Below, piece by piece: positions 26,364-35,043 of a stretch of 64,000 nt of DNA. The notes under the pieces are model-generated. The model saw nothing but the letters and a program-made list of their open reading frames with translations, made no database searches and was not told the DNA's origin. Numbering within the stretch: position 1 is the first letter of the stretch; each line of letters begins with the position of its first letter. Origin of the DNA: Bacteroidia bacterium (GTDB lineage Bacteria > Bacteroidota > Bacteroidia > CAIKAF01); the NCBI GenBank assembly GCA_030427255.1, contig JAUHWY010000003.1:145598-209597 (forward strand). The letters are read 5' to 3'. The position numbers and the translations under genes are program-made.

Positions 26364-27308
26364 ATGAAACGCATTGTTTTTGTTTTGTTGGCTAGCTTAT
26401 GTATAGGTTTTTTGCAGGCGCAAAATCCTGTGCAGGAGGAACCTCTCTATAAAAAGGCTCAAAAACTTCAGGAAAAAGGCCGCTATGAAAAGAGTTCGGA
26501 AACCCTGCAGTTGCTTTTTGACCAAGGCAAGGTGGAACCGGAATATCTGATGCTGCACATAACCAACCTCATAGCCTTGGACAATTTTAAGGAAGCCTTT
26601 GGTTTGTTGAATACAAGCATTCAGCGTTTCCCAAAATCCATCAAACTCATACAATTGAAGGCTTTAATCCTTTCGGAAATGAGGCGTTTTGAAGAAGAAG
26701 CAGAGGCTTGGACGCAGTCCCTTGGCGTGGTTTCGGACGATACGCTTTTTCATTATTTCTTAGGGAATCGGGGCATGGCCTATTTTCGGTCGGGCAAGGT
26801 CAAGAAAGCGGAGCTCGACATGCGTAAGGCCTATGCCTTCGACAGCACAAATGTGGGTATTGTGTCCAACATGGTTCAGTTGGAGTACCGCTTGGGCAAT
26901 ACCGCCGAAGCCAAGCGCCTATTGAATAAGGCCTATGCCATGGGTCCGGAAGAATACGCCACCTTAAACAATATGGGGCTCTTTTTGCAAAAGGAAGGAG
27001 ACTATGAGGCCTCCATACAATGGCTGGAACGCGCACTGGAATTAAACTCCAAAGAAGCTTATGGCTGGAGCAATCAGGCCTTTAATTATTACAAAACGGG
27101 GGATTTAAAAAAAGCAGAAAAGTATATTGAAAAATCGCTCAAATTGGACCCCGGCAACAGTTGGGCTTACAAAAACAAGGGATTGATTTTACAGGCCAAA
27201 GGACAGACTCAGGAGGCCTGTCGCCAGTTTGACATTGCCTTGGAACTTGGCTACACCAACCAATACGGCGACGAAGTACAAAAACTCAAACAGGAATACT
27301 GCAAATAA
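26364..27308 (+). CDS. Exported TPR-repeat protein (paralog 1)
   Basis: 314 residues with a signal peptide (MKRIVFVLLASLCIGFLQAQ). About seven tetratricopeptide units follow (EKSSETLQLLFDQG, AEAKRLLNKAYAM, EASIQWLERALELN, KKAEKYIEKSLKLDP). The end is cysteine-containing: EACRQFDIALELGY...EVQKLKQEYCK. TPR domains bind other proteins; the partner is unknown. The gene 21 bases downstream encodes a paralog with the same layout and the same EAC...GYT/GFT...EYC/EHC ending, so they arose by tandem duplication. Confidence 0.85.
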   Translation: MKRIVFVLLASLCIGFLQAQNPVQEEPLYKKAQKLQEKGRYEKSSETLQLLFDQGKVEPEYLMLHITNLIALDNFKEAFGLLNTSIQRFPKSIKLIQLKALILSEMRRFEEEAEAWTQSLGVVSDDTLFHYFLGNRGMAYFRSGKVKKAELDMRKAYAFDSTNVGIVSNMVQLEYRLGNTAEAKRLLNKAYAMGPEEYATLNNMGLFLQKEGDYEASIQWLERALELNSKEAYGWSNQAFNYYKTGDLKKAEKYIEKSLKLDPGNSWAYKNKGLILQAKGQTQEACRQFDIALELGYTNQYGDEVQKLKQEYCK

Positions 27309-27328
27309 ACAGCCTTAAACCATACAAA

Positions 27329-28264
27329 ATGAAATCCTACCACCTCATTCTATTGTTTTGCATCCATGCAGGATTATTCGCACAAACGGCTCAAGATTAT
27401 TTGAGGGACGGCTTCAAGTTATTTCAACAAGAGAAATACAAGTATGCCTTGCAAAAAGCCAAAGCAGGCATTGCACTGGACTCTACCGAATTGGAATTGC
27501 ACAGTTTGGCACTGGAATCCATGTACCGGCAAAACATGCGTGCCGAAGGACTTGCTTGGTATTTGCGCCACAAGAAATTATACGCCACGCATTTTGGCAC
27601 CAACTTTTTAGGTGGATTGCTTTACTTGTCGCACCCAATTGAAGCCCAGCCGGCCCTAGAGGCTTTTGAAACGGCCCTCGAAATGGCACCCAACGATACC
27701 CTCTTTCACTATGTGCTATTTTTTAGGGCCACCGCCAAAAGTTTTTTACGAGACTTTGAAGGCGCTGCCATAGACTTTAGAAATTGCCTGAAATTTAACC
27801 CTTCTCATATCGATGCAATGATTAATCTATCGGCCGTTGAGGACGATTTAGGAAACATGGAGGAATCCAAAGCCTTGTTGAATAAAATCATTGAATTGCA
27901 ACCCGATAATATCGGAGCCCTCGCAAATATTGGATTCCGATTGCAGCAAGACAGCGCTTGGGAAGCTTCCAATACCTTTTACAACCGAGTGCTGGAACTG
28001 AATCCCAACGAACCCTTAGGCTACAGCAACCGCAGCTACAACCGCATGATGCTGGGCGACCTAAAAGGAGCCATGAAGGACATTAAGAAATCCATTGAGC
28101 TGTTGCCCGAAAACTCCTGGGCATACCGCAATCAAGGCCTCATTTATCTAAGGATGAAAAAAGGAAAAGAGGCTTGTGCGTCTTTTGAAGAAGGCTTGCG
28201 GCGCGGGTTTACGGCAAGGTACGGGCCTGAGCTGGAACAACTGCACAAAGAGCATTGTCGTTAA
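27329..28264 (+). CDS. Exported TPR-repeat protein (paralog 2)
   Basis: 311 residues with a signal peptide (MKSYHLILLFCIHAGLFAQ) and TPR units matching the preceding gene in order (MEESKALLNKIIELQ, EASNTFYNRVLELNP, KGAMKDIKKSIELLP, KEACASFEEGLRRGFTARYG...LEQLHKEHCR). It is in the same operon as paralog 1. Its end overlaps the convergent gene by 4 bases. Specific function unknown. Confidence 0.85.
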   Translation: MKSYHLILLFCIHAGLFAQTAQDYLRDGFKLFQQEKYKYALQKAKAGIALDSTELELHSLALESMYRQNMRAEGLAWYLRHKKLYATHFGTNFLGGLLYLSHPIEAQPALEAFETALEMAPNDTLFHYVLFFRATAKSFLRDFEGAAIDFRNCLKFNPSHIDAMINLSAVEDDLGNMEESKALLNKIIELQPDNIGALANIGFRLQQDSAWEASNTFYNRVLELNPNEPLGYSNRSYNRMMLGDLKGAMKDIKKSIELLPENSWAYRNQGLIYLRMKKGKEACASFEEGLRRGFTARYGPELEQLHKEHCR

Positions 28265-28977
28265 GGCAAACTCCAAGTATATAAATACCGCTTGCGCCCT
28301 CCCTCTTCTTGAATCCAAGCCTGTTTGGAAATTTCGCCGCGTCCCGAAAGTGCCTTAAAACGAAAGTTGGGTTTGGGGTCGGCAAAATGACCGGGCATGG
28401 GCCAATCCAAAAGTTTGCGCCAAGCGCCGGGAGCTAAATGAACCTCAAAGTTACGGCCCGCTCCTTCCACGGAAAGGTGCAGGGAGTCTTGGGTGGTATT
28501 TACCAACCAAAGTTCCGAAACTTTAAGTGGAGCCTCTTCCACAATTTCTTGCACCGGAGGACCGCCCGGCTTGGGGGCTTGAGGGGCCGGAACCACAAGG
28601 GTGGAAGTTCTATCGTGGCTGTCTTCCCAAAAAGCAATTTGCTTCCCTGTGGAATCAAAGTCGGTTTCGCTTCGGTACCATTGAATGCCGCCGTCGGGAT
28701 GGCTCGAATAGCGCACTTTTGCTACCGCACCATTGGGGTGGTAGCTTACTTGAACGCTGCTGTATTGATGCATTCTACTTAAATTCCACTTACCGATGGA
28801 ATTGCCTTGGCCATCGAAAGCCTCAAAAAAACCGAATCTTTTGTCGGCATCCCAACATTCTTTGGCGGAAATGGCATTGGCCTGCTTGAACATGCGCAAG
28901 CTGCAGTTTTCGGCAGGCTTTTGTGCATATACGTTTAGCAGAGGCAAAAAGAGAAAAAAGCAGATAAAGCGCAGCAT
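28261..28977 (-). CDS. Secreted protein of unknown function
   Basis: 238 residues with a signal peptide (MLRFICFFLFLPLLNVYAQ). The middle holds short YHPNGAVAKVRYSS / FDSTGKQIAFWED strands, which resemble antitoxin- or MORN-type repeats found in many Bacteroidota secreted proteins. A proline-rich linker (PAPQAPKPGGPP) and a beta-rich C-terminal domain follow. No T9SS signal is seen. The gene is monocistronic. No function is assigned. Confidence 0.6.
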   Translation of the reverse strand: MLRFICFFLFLPLLNVYAQKPAENCSLRMFKQANAISAKECWDADKRFGFFEAFDGQGNSIGKWNLSRMHQYSSVQVSYHPNGAVAKVRYSSHPDGGIQWYRSETDFDSTGKQIAFWEDSHDRTSTLVVPAPQAPKPGGPPVQEIVEEAPLKVSELWLVNTTQDSLHLSVEGAGRNFEVHLAPGAWRKLLDWPMPGHFADPKPNFRFKALSGRGEISKQAWIQEEGGRKRYLYTWSLP

Positions 28978-29031
28978 ACAGTGGGTATAGCAAAGCTTAT
29001 GCCAAATCCTATTTCCGGCCTGTGTATAAAG

Positions 29032-29484
29032 TTAGCCCAAGCCTGTACTGCCAAAGCCTCCGCTTCCCCTTTCGCTTTCCTCCAGGTCATTCACTTCTTG
29101 CCATTCGGCACGGGCATACGAGGCAAACACCAACTGAGCCACTCGATCACCTGGGGCAATCTGCACCGGTTCTTGGCCCAAATTGATGAGAATAACCCCA
29201 ACTTCGCCGCGGTAATCGGAGTCGATGGTGCCGGGGCTATTGAGCACCGTAATGCCCTGCTTTAAGGCCAAGCCGCTGCGTGGTCTAACTTGCGCCTCAA
29301 ATCCGGCAGGGATGGCCAAATAAATACCCGTGGGCACTAAGGTTCGGGCCCCTGGAGCCAATTCCAACACTTGCGAAATTCGAGCCCGTAAATCGAGCCC
29401 GGCAGCCCCCAAAGTGGCATATTCCGGTAAAGCTTCTAATTCCGGATGACGCTTGATGTGCACCTTTATTTTTTCCATATCCAT
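29032..29484 (-). CDS. dut: Deoxyuridine 5'-triphosphate nucleotidohydrolase (dUTPase)
   Basis: Hydrolyses dUTP to dUMP, keeping uracil out of DNA and feeding dTMP synthesis. All five trimeric dUTPase motifs are present: [40 protein letters not shown] and the C-terminal [11 protein letters not shown] choose the ATG at 29484 (150 residues); the Met at 29478 is equally possible. The frame is open to 29523, but the extra codons overlap the flippase gene. The start lies within the last codons of the upstream flippase gene, so the two are translationally linked. Confidence 0.94.
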   Translation of the reverse strand: MDMEKIKVHIKRHPELEALPEYATLGAAGLDLRARISQVLELAPGARTLVPTGIYLAIPAGFEAQVRPRSGLALKQGITVLNSPGTIDSDYRGEVGVILINLGQEPVQIAPGDRVAQLVFASYARAEWQEVNDLEESERGSGGFGSTGLG

Positions 29485-30971
29485 TGCAAAATTTGTCGGC
29501 GTAAACTGGATTCTAATCGCCACACCATGGCCAAAAAGGGCAATAAAAACAGGGTGGCCAAAATCATGCGGTACAGCATGGCGGTTTGGGGCAATTGCTC
29601 AAAAGTCCAAACCAAAGCTAAGGCAACAGAAATGTACACGACCAGGCGCGGTACATTATAAGGTATTGGGTAATACTTTTGCCCGAGCAGATAGCTAATA
29701 ATCATCATGCTTCCGTAAGCAAACAGGGTTGTCCAGGCAGACCCCACATAACCAAAGTAGGGAATCAGCAGGTAGTTTAGGCCCACCGTCACCAAAGCGC
29801 CAACGATAGAAATCAAGGCTCCAAAATAGGTTTGTCCGGACAGTTTATACCACATGGATAAATTGATGTAAATGCCCAAAAACATATTGGCCAGCATAAT
29901 AACAGGCACTATGGATAGCCCAACCCAATAGGCCTCGCTTTGGATAAAATGCTTTACTAAATCCATGTACAGGTTTACCCCCAAAAACAACAAACAGCAA
30001 AAGGCTACAAAATAATTCATAACCCGTGCATACATGCTGCGGGCATTTCCTTCGTGCTGGTTTCTAAAAAAGAACGGCTCAGCGGCATACCTGAAGGCTT
30101 GAATAAAAATGGTCATTAAAATGGCCAATTTGTAGCAGGCTCCATAAATGCCCACTTGTTGGCGAGCCGCCTCTTCGCCCATAGGCAACAGCTTGCTGAG
30201 CATAATCACGTCCAAGCGCTCGTTTACAATAAAGCCCAAACCGGCAATAAGCAGCGGCAAGGCATAGCGCATCATGGATTTCCATAAGGACCAATCAAAA
30301 AAGACCGGAATTCCTCTTAAAAGGGGGAGACACAACAAGGCTTTAATGCCGGAGGCCGCCAAATTGGCAATGAAAATATAGCCTACCCCAATGTCGTGAT
30401 TGTAGGTTAAATCCACCAAAGCATTTGGATTCCCTTCGGTAGCCAAATAGTGGGAGCGACAATACCACAACCAATACAAATTCAGTCCAATGTTCACCCC
30501 AATATTGGCCAGGGTAATGCCTGTGAAACGAAAAGGACGGTTTTGTTGCCGCAAAAAGGCCATGGGTAAGGCGGTAAGGGCATCCAGACCTATAATTAAG
30601 CCCAGCCAACCTACGTATTCCGGGTGGTCCGGATGATTCATAAAATGCGCCACACTTTCTTTGTTGCTAAACAGCAATGCCCAAAACACCGAAGTGGAGG
30701 CAATAAGGGAAATCAGGGCCGTGGAAAACACCCTAAGTGGTTTGGATTGGCGCTCCGCAAAATGAAACAAGGCGGTTTCCATGCCATAGGTCAAAACCAC
30801 CAACAAAATGGCTATGTAGGCATAGGCCTCGGTGTAGGTGCCAAAAACTTCTGTTTCAAAAATGCTGGTATAAAGCGGTGTGAGCAGGTAATTCAATACC
30901 CTGCCCAGAATACTTCCCAGACCATACACTGCCGTTTGCCCGGCCAGATTCCGTAAGGAGCTCAGGGCCAT
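29466..30971 (-). CDS. Polysaccharide flippase (Wzx/MATE-like, MVF superfamily)
   Basis: 501 residues with about 14 hydrophobic helices starting from [25 protein letters not shown], the typical beginning of Wzx/RfbX-type exporters of lipid-linked sugar repeats. Other family parts are [30 protein letters not shown] and [16 protein letters not shown]. The substrate cannot be told. Coupling to dut is common in Bacteroidota genomes in my memory. A TACTTTTA box (30985-30978 on the minus strand) ends 6 bases before the ATG. Confidence 0.88.
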   Translation of the reverse strand: MALSSLRNLAGQTAVYGLGSILGRVLNYLLTPLYTSIFETEVFGTYTEAYAYIAILLVVLTYGMETALFHFAERQSKPLRVFSTALISLIASTSVFWALLFSNKESVAHFMNHPDHPEYVGWLGLIIGLDALTALPMAFLRQQNRPFRFTGITLANIGVNIGLNLYWLWYCRSHYLATEGNPNALVDLTYNHDIGVGYIFIANLAASGIKALLCLPLLRGIPVFFDWSLWKSMMRYALPLLIAGLGFIVNERLDVIMLSKLLPMGEEAARQQVGIYGACYKLAILMTIFIQAFRYAAEPFFFRNQHEGNARSMYARVMNYFVAFCCLLFLGVNLYMDLVKHFIQSEAYWVGLSIVPVIMLANMFLGIYINLSMWYKLSGQTYFGALISIVGALVTVGLNYLLIPYFGYVGSAWTTLFAYGSMMIISYLLGQKYYPIPYNVPRLVVYISVALALVWTFEQLPQTAMLYRMILATLFLLPFLAMVWRLESSLRRQILQWIWKK

Positions 30972-31014
30972 AGTCGGTAAAAGTACAGCTTTTCCTTATC
31001 GAACGGGTACAACC

Positions 31015-31809
31015 CTACTGACAGGTAACGGTCGGTATTACGTGTCGGTTGGTGGAGCCGCTGCACCAAGTGGCATAATACTGGCAACCCGCCGCATAGC
31101 CATAGCAGTTGGTGGTGCTTAAATTGGCTACCGTAAAGCTTACAGCACTGCTAAAGCCCGCCATTTGACAAAAACAATCGGCCGTTTGCTGATCCGAAAT
31201 CTGATTGTATTGGCTGCCTCTCAACAAGTACTGCTGTCCGGAAGTAAAATAATCAAAGGTGTTTAGCGTAGTGCCCTGATTGCTCACCGTAACCTGAATG
31301 GAATCGCTGTCCGAGCAGCCTTGTGCGTCGCTTACGTTCAATACCACCCAGTAGGTGCCGGCCTGACTCCAAGACACCGATGGATTAGAAGCTACCGAAG
31401 AAGCAGGCGTTCCTCCTTGAAAACTCCATTGATAGCTGCTGATATTGCCGGGCTGAGTAGCAGAAAAGGTGCTGTTTTGGTTCAATCCCAAACTCGTGCC
31501 TTGGCTGGAACTTATCGCGGCAGATGGAGGATTCAAGCAATCGCATATGGCTTGATTCCAGCCGCTTTGAGGAAGGTATACTTCCAAGCATTGACTGCTG
31601 GTATTGTAAATCACTAAGCCGGGTGCCGGATTTGAAATCCCATTGCGTTGGGCCGTAGTTAATCTGGGGGGCAACATGCCGCGATCGGTAAAATCCACAT
31701 CCAAACCGGCGCTGGGATGGGGCGGGTTGTTGCCGCTACCAATACGCACTCCTTGCGCCTGAATACTTAATCCAAGCCACAGCAAACCAATAACAAAGGT
31801 CCATTTCAT
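31015..31809 (-). CDS. Secreted PKD-domain protein with Bacteroidota PPR-x-T/S-AQR N-terminal domain
   Basis: 264 residues with a signal peptide (MKWTFVIGLLWLGLSIQAQ). An N-terminal domain of about 70 residues contains RIGSGNNPPHPSAGLDVDF, GMLPPRLTTAQRNGI, GLVIYNTSSQCLEVY and W. A PKD domain follows (YQWSFQGG...NVSDAQGCSDSDSIQVTV). A cysteine-rich C-terminal domain ends in HVIPTVTCQ. The same N-terminal domain opens the glycine-rich protein at 35044. No T9SS sorting signal is evident. Likely surface-associated or released; function unknown. A TATATTTA box lies upstream of the start. Confidence 0.72.
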   Translation of the reverse strand: MKWTFVIGLLWLGLSIQAQGVRIGSGNNPPHPSAGLDVDFTDRGMLPPRLTTAQRNGISNPAPGLVIYNTSSQCLEVYLPQSGWNQAICDCLNPPSAAISSSQGTSLGLNQNSTFSATQPGNISSYQWSFQGGTPASSVASNPSVSWSQAGTYWVVLNVSDAQGCSDSDSIQVTVSNQGTTLNTFDYFTSGQQYLLRGSQYNQISDQQTADCFCQMAGFSSAVSFTVANLSTTNCYGYAAGCQYYATWCSGSTNRHVIPTVTCQ

Positions 31810-31925
31810 GCATAAATATATGCATTAGTGAAAGATAAAACCTAATCCACAAACACAGCCCTCCCCTACTTAGGGCCACCACCATAAATCCATGCAGCCA
31901 AAGGATGCAACTGCTCCACTTTCCC

Positions 31926-31937
31926 TACCTTTGTTCC
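31926..31937 (+). promoter_or_regulatory. Consensus -7 box abutting dusB start
   Basis: TACCTTTG (31926-31933), TTCC, then ATG at 31938. It is an exact TAnnTTTG match placed so that the transcript would start at the ATG. It rules out the in-frame upstream ATG at 31905, which precedes the box. Confidence 0.55.
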
Positions 31938-32933
31938 ATGGTACGCATTGGTTCTATTGAACTGGGAGAGTTTCCACTGTTGCTTGCTCCTATGGAAGAC
32001 GTGAGTGACCCGCCTTTCCGCGCTTTGTGCAAACAACAAGGAGCAGATTTGATGTATACCGAATTCATTTCCTCCGAAGGATTGATTCGAAATGCCACCA
32101 AAAGCCTCCAAAAACTTGACATTTTTGAATACGAACGCCCCATAGGCATCCAAATCTTTGGAGGCGAAGCCGAACCTATGATGGAAGCTGCCCGCATTTG
32201 CGAGGAAGCCAATCCCGACATCATCGACATCAATTTTGGTTGCCCCGTCAAAAAGGTAGTCTGCAAAGATGCCGGAGCAGGAATTCTCAAAAACATCCCA
32301 AAAATGGTGCGCCTTACCGAGGCTGTGGTTAAGGCGGTAAACAAACCCGTTACCGTAAAAACCCGCTTGGGATGGGACGAAGATTCTAAATTTATAGTAG
32401 AAGTCGCCGAACGACTACAAGACGTTGGAATTCAAGCAATTTCAATCCACGGTAGAACCCGAAAGCAGATGTATAAGGGCCAAGCCGATTGGAGCCTCAT
32501 CGCCGAAGTAAAAAACAATCCGCGCATGCACATCCCTGTCTTTGGCAACGGAGACATCAATTCGCCACAAAAAGTAGTGGACATGCGCAATCGATACGGT
32601 GTAGACGGAGTTATGATTGGCAGAGCCAGCATTGGTAATCCTTGGATTTTCCGCGAAATAAAAGCCTACATGAACCAAGGCCTGGTGCTCCCCCCACCCG
32701 GATTGGCCGAAAAAGCAAGCGCTGCAAAATGGCACCTCCAAAAATCCGTGGAATGGAAAGGAGAACGCCTGGGCATTCTCGAAATGCGCATGCATTACAG
32801 CAATTACTTTAAAGGTACGCCCAATTTTAAAGAAACCCGCATGGAACTGGTCACCAGCGATAACCTGGCCCAGCTTTACGACCTGCTCGACTCCATTCCC
32901 AACCGCCAAGAAGAGACGCTTATTCAAGCATGA
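31938..32933 (+). CDS. dusB: tRNA-dihydrouridine synthase B-like
   Basis: 331 residues from the ATG at 31938. The flavoprotein reduces uridine to dihydrouridine in the D-loop of tRNA. The FMN barrel has LLAPMEDVSDPPFR, the DINFGCPVKKV motif with catalytic C102, GAGIL, the VTVKTRLGWD strand, AISIHGRTRKQMYKGQADW, VFGNGDINSP and DGVMIGRASIGNPWIF. A C-terminal helical RNA-binding region (MRMHYSNYFKGTPNFKETR) completes it. Its end overlaps the lipase-like gene start by 4 bases (ATGA). Confidence 0.94.
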   Translation: MVRIGSIELGEFPLLLAPMEDVSDPPFRALCKQQGADLMYTEFISSEGLIRNATKSLQKLDIFEYERPIGIQIFGGEAEPMMEAARICEEANPDIIDINFGCPVKKVVCKDAGAGILKNIPKMVRLTEAVVKAVNKPVTVKTRLGWDEDSKFIVEVAERLQDVGIQAISIHGRTRKQMYKGQADWSLIAEVKNNPRMHIPVFGNGDINSPQKVVDMRNRYGVDGVMIGRASIGNPWIFREIKAYMNQGLVLPPPGLAEKASAAKWHLQKSVEWKGERLGILEMRMHYSNYFKGTPNFKETRMELVTSDNLAQLYDLLDSIPNRQEETLIQA

Positions 32934-34030
32934 CCGGACGCCTTTTTCTATTATGGTTCTTGCTGGCCTGCCATTTTCCTCTGGAAGCCGCCCTAAAACC
33001 CGGATTTCAGGTGGATGAGGTACGCAAAATGCTCTTACTCTCTGCACACAGCTCCCGCATGGGAAGTTACTACCGAACCTTGCCCATTCCTAAAGGGTTC
33101 GAAATCGCTTACCGAAGCAAAACCACCGGCCTCGACAATACTTGGGACTTATGGCTAGGTCCCGACTCCCTCTGCGTGGTTGCCATTCGTGGCTCTACCC
33201 AACGGATGGCCAGCTGGGTAGCCAATTTTTACGCCGCCATGGTGCCCGCCAAAGGCTGCATGGTAATGGAAGAGGGGCAATGCACCGGATACCGGCTCTC
33301 CCATCATGAACAAGCCTCGGTGCATGCCGGCTGGCTCTACTGCATGCTGTCTATGTGGCCCGAAATGCGGCCGGTAATCGATAGCCTTCATGCCGCAGGC
33401 TTCCGCGACCTCATTGTAACCGGCCATAGCCAAGGTGGAGCCCTGGCTAATTTGCTTACGGCACACCTCAAAATAGGTCAGGCAGATGGCAACTTACCCA
33501 AAGACTGGCGCATAAAAACCTATGCCACTGCACCACCCAAACCCGGCAATTTGCATTTTGCCCATAGCTACGCCCAACTCACGCTTGGCGGCTGGGCCTG
33601 GAACCTCATCCTCACCGCCGACTGGGTGCCCGAAACCCCGGTGACCTTGCAAACCCTCAGCGACTTTAACCTTGTAAACCCATTCAAGCACAGTCGGTTT
33701 GTGGAGGAGCGTGCGCCTTTTCCCGGGGGACTCATTTACCGCGGACTGGTGGGCCTGCTCGACGCTCCCGGCAAGCGGGCCATGCGCCGTTATCGATTCT
33801 TTTTAGGAAGCCTTCCCGAACGCTTCGTCTCAAGTGAATACCCGGGATTTGAGCCTCCCGATTATGCAGAAGGCCTCAACTACGTGCGCGCCGGCGAAAC
33901 CCGTTACCTTTTTGCCGACGAGGCCTATTTTCAAGCCTTTCCGCAGGATCCCGACCGACCCTTTATTCACCACCTGCACGGCCCCTACCTTTACCTGCTT
34001 CACCGCCAAGAAAGTATTGCGCGGCATTAA
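32930..34030 (+). CDS. Lipase (class 3)-like alpha/beta hydrolase, exported
   Basis: 366 residues with a signal peptide (MTGRLFLLWFLLACHFPLEA). The alpha/beta-hydrolase core has VVAIRGSTQ, the nucleophile elbow GHSQGGALANLL (S167), YATAPPKPGN and DWVPETP, typical of class 3 lipases. A catalytic histidine is likely in HHLHGPYLYLL near the end. The substrate is unknown; lipid ester hydrolysis in the periplasm or outside is inferred. It is coupled to dusB, with no obvious functional link. Confidence 0.8.
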   Translation: MTGRLFLLWFLLACHFPLEAALKPGFQVDEVRKMLLLSAHSSRMGSYYRTLPIPKGFEIAYRSKTTGLDNTWDLWLGPDSLCVVAIRGSTQRMASWVANFYAAMVPAKGCMVMEEGQCTGYRLSHHEQASVHAGWLYCMLSMWPEMRPVIDSLHAAGFRDLIVTGHSQGGALANLLTAHLKIGQADGNLPKDWRIKTYATAPPKPGNLHFAHSYAQLTLGGWAWNLILTADWVPETPVTLQTLSDFNLVNPFKHSRFVEERAPFPGGLIYRGLVGLLDAPGKRAMRRYRFFLGSLPERFVSSEYPGFEPPDYAEGLNYVRAGETRYLFADEAYFQAFPQDPDRPFIHHLHGPYLYLLHRQESIARH

Positions 34031-34060
34031 TTGCACCCTTCCAAGAGAAGTATTTGGGGC

Positions 34061-34264
34061 TTGGGCCCTTGCTCCGTAGGCTATATAAGCTCCGTTTCCG
34101 GCCCTTGTTCCGGCCGGCCTCACACCCGGCAGCTATGGGCGGGCTGCGGTGGCTTTCCCGAAGGATCGGGACCGCCTCCTCGCCCTGCCCATAGCATGCC
34201 GGCTGTTTCGGCAGGTCCTCCCTAGTCCATAGACCCCTACCGCAGCGTAGGGGGCCGGGGGGCC
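34061..34264 (+). repeat. GC-rich hairpin element, copy D3 (divergent)
   Basis: It starts TTGGGCCC...CTCCGTAGG and ends GGCCGGGGGGCC. It contains nested hairpins (gctatgggcgggc with gccctgcccatagc; cccctac cgcagc gtagggg). It shares ends and layout with D1 and D2, with lower identity. It fills the gap between the lipase-like gene and mazF. Confidence 0.6.
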
Positions 34265-34326
34265 AAACTTTTTACATGCATCGCATCTAAAGACGCAATG
34301 AATCAACAGGCTGGAGTAGCGGTCGT

Positions 34327-34650
34327 TTAGTCTACAAAAGTTTCTTTGATTACCTGCTTGCATGCGATGATTTCCTTATCGCTGAGCGAGGCATAAGTTT
34401 TTACAATACGCATTTTGTCGATGGTTCGTATTTGATCGAGGACCACCCAGCCTACTTTCTTGTTGTGTTTTACCTTAATTCGGGTTGGATAATTTCTTGA
34501 GGTGGTTGTCATGGGTGCCACAACCACGGTTCGTAGGTGGTCGTTTATTTCATTAGGGGAAACCACCACGCAAGGCCTTGTCTTTCGAATCTCGCTACCC
34601 AGGGTTGGGTGAAGGTTAACCAAAACAATTTGGTACTGTTTCACTCCCAT
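34327..34650 (-). CDS. mazF: MazF-type toxin, mRNA interferase
   Basis: 107 residues with the PemK/MazF fold: QYQIVLVNLHPTLGSEIRKTRPCVVVSPNEIN at the front, with the GSEI(x)KTRP catalytic loop, then TVVVAPMTTTSRNYPTRI and the conserved VLDQIRTIDKMRI. Such toxins cut mRNA at short sequences when the antitoxin is lost. Its start overlaps the antitoxin gene by 10 bases. Confidence 0.92.
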   Translation of the reverse strand: MGVKQYQIVLVNLHPTLGSEIRKTRPCVVVSPNEINDHLRTVVVAPMTTTSRNYPTRIKVKHNKKVGWVVLDQIRTIDKMRIVKTYASLSDKEIIACKQVIKETFVD

Positions 34651-34886
34651 TCCTCAAGGTTTTCCTCTTCAAACACATCGTTTATTAGGAGTTGGTCGTC
34701 TCCGTTTTCGTGCATGCGTTGGAATGCTTTATCCCAGCCTTTGCGGGGTTCGGCAATGGGTCGCAAAATGATGTGTCCCTTTTCAAGTATCAATTCCACT
34801 TTATCGGTGATGTTGTATCGATCCAAGATGGTTTTGGTTAACCGTAGGCCTTTTGAATTTCCTATTTGAATGATTGAAACTTCCAT
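34641..34886 (-). CDS. mazE: MazE-type antitoxin (AbrB-like)
   Basis: 81 residues with a swapped-hairpin AbrB/MazE DNA-binding N-terminus (IQIGNSKGLRLTKTIL, YNITDKVELIL, ILRP). An acidic disordered C-terminal tail (FEEENLEEWE) would wrap the toxin. First gene of the mazEF pair. It is expected to repress its own promoter, where a palindrome overlaps the -7 box. Confidence 0.92.
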   Translation of the reverse strand: MEVSIIQIGNSKGLRLTKTILDRYNITDKVELILEKGHIILRPIAEPRKGWDKAFQRMHENGDDQLLINDVFEEENLEEWE

Positions 34887-34895
34887 GGACTTGCG

Positions 34896-34936
34896 TTTGT
34901 AATTACAAAGTTATTACAAATTGCTGCGTTTGTCAA
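34896..34936 (-). promoter_or_regulatory. mazEF promoter with palindromic operator
   Basis: On the minus strand TTG (34936-34934), 20 bases, then TAACTTTG (34913-34906) is a full Bacteroidota promoter match. The perfect 14-bp palindrome TTTGTAATTACAAA (34896-34909) overlaps the -7 box and the expected start site, and a further TTTGTAAT half-site lies at 34913-34920. This fits MazE/MazEF autorepression. Confidence 0.7.
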
Positions 34937-35043
34937 GTTGAACTATCTGTTGGTTTGTCTCAGGGACCTATTTAGGATTTTTGCTGAGAGACCTTTCCTC
35001 TCTTTTAGCTATATTTCCCCTCATTGATATTATACCCACCATT

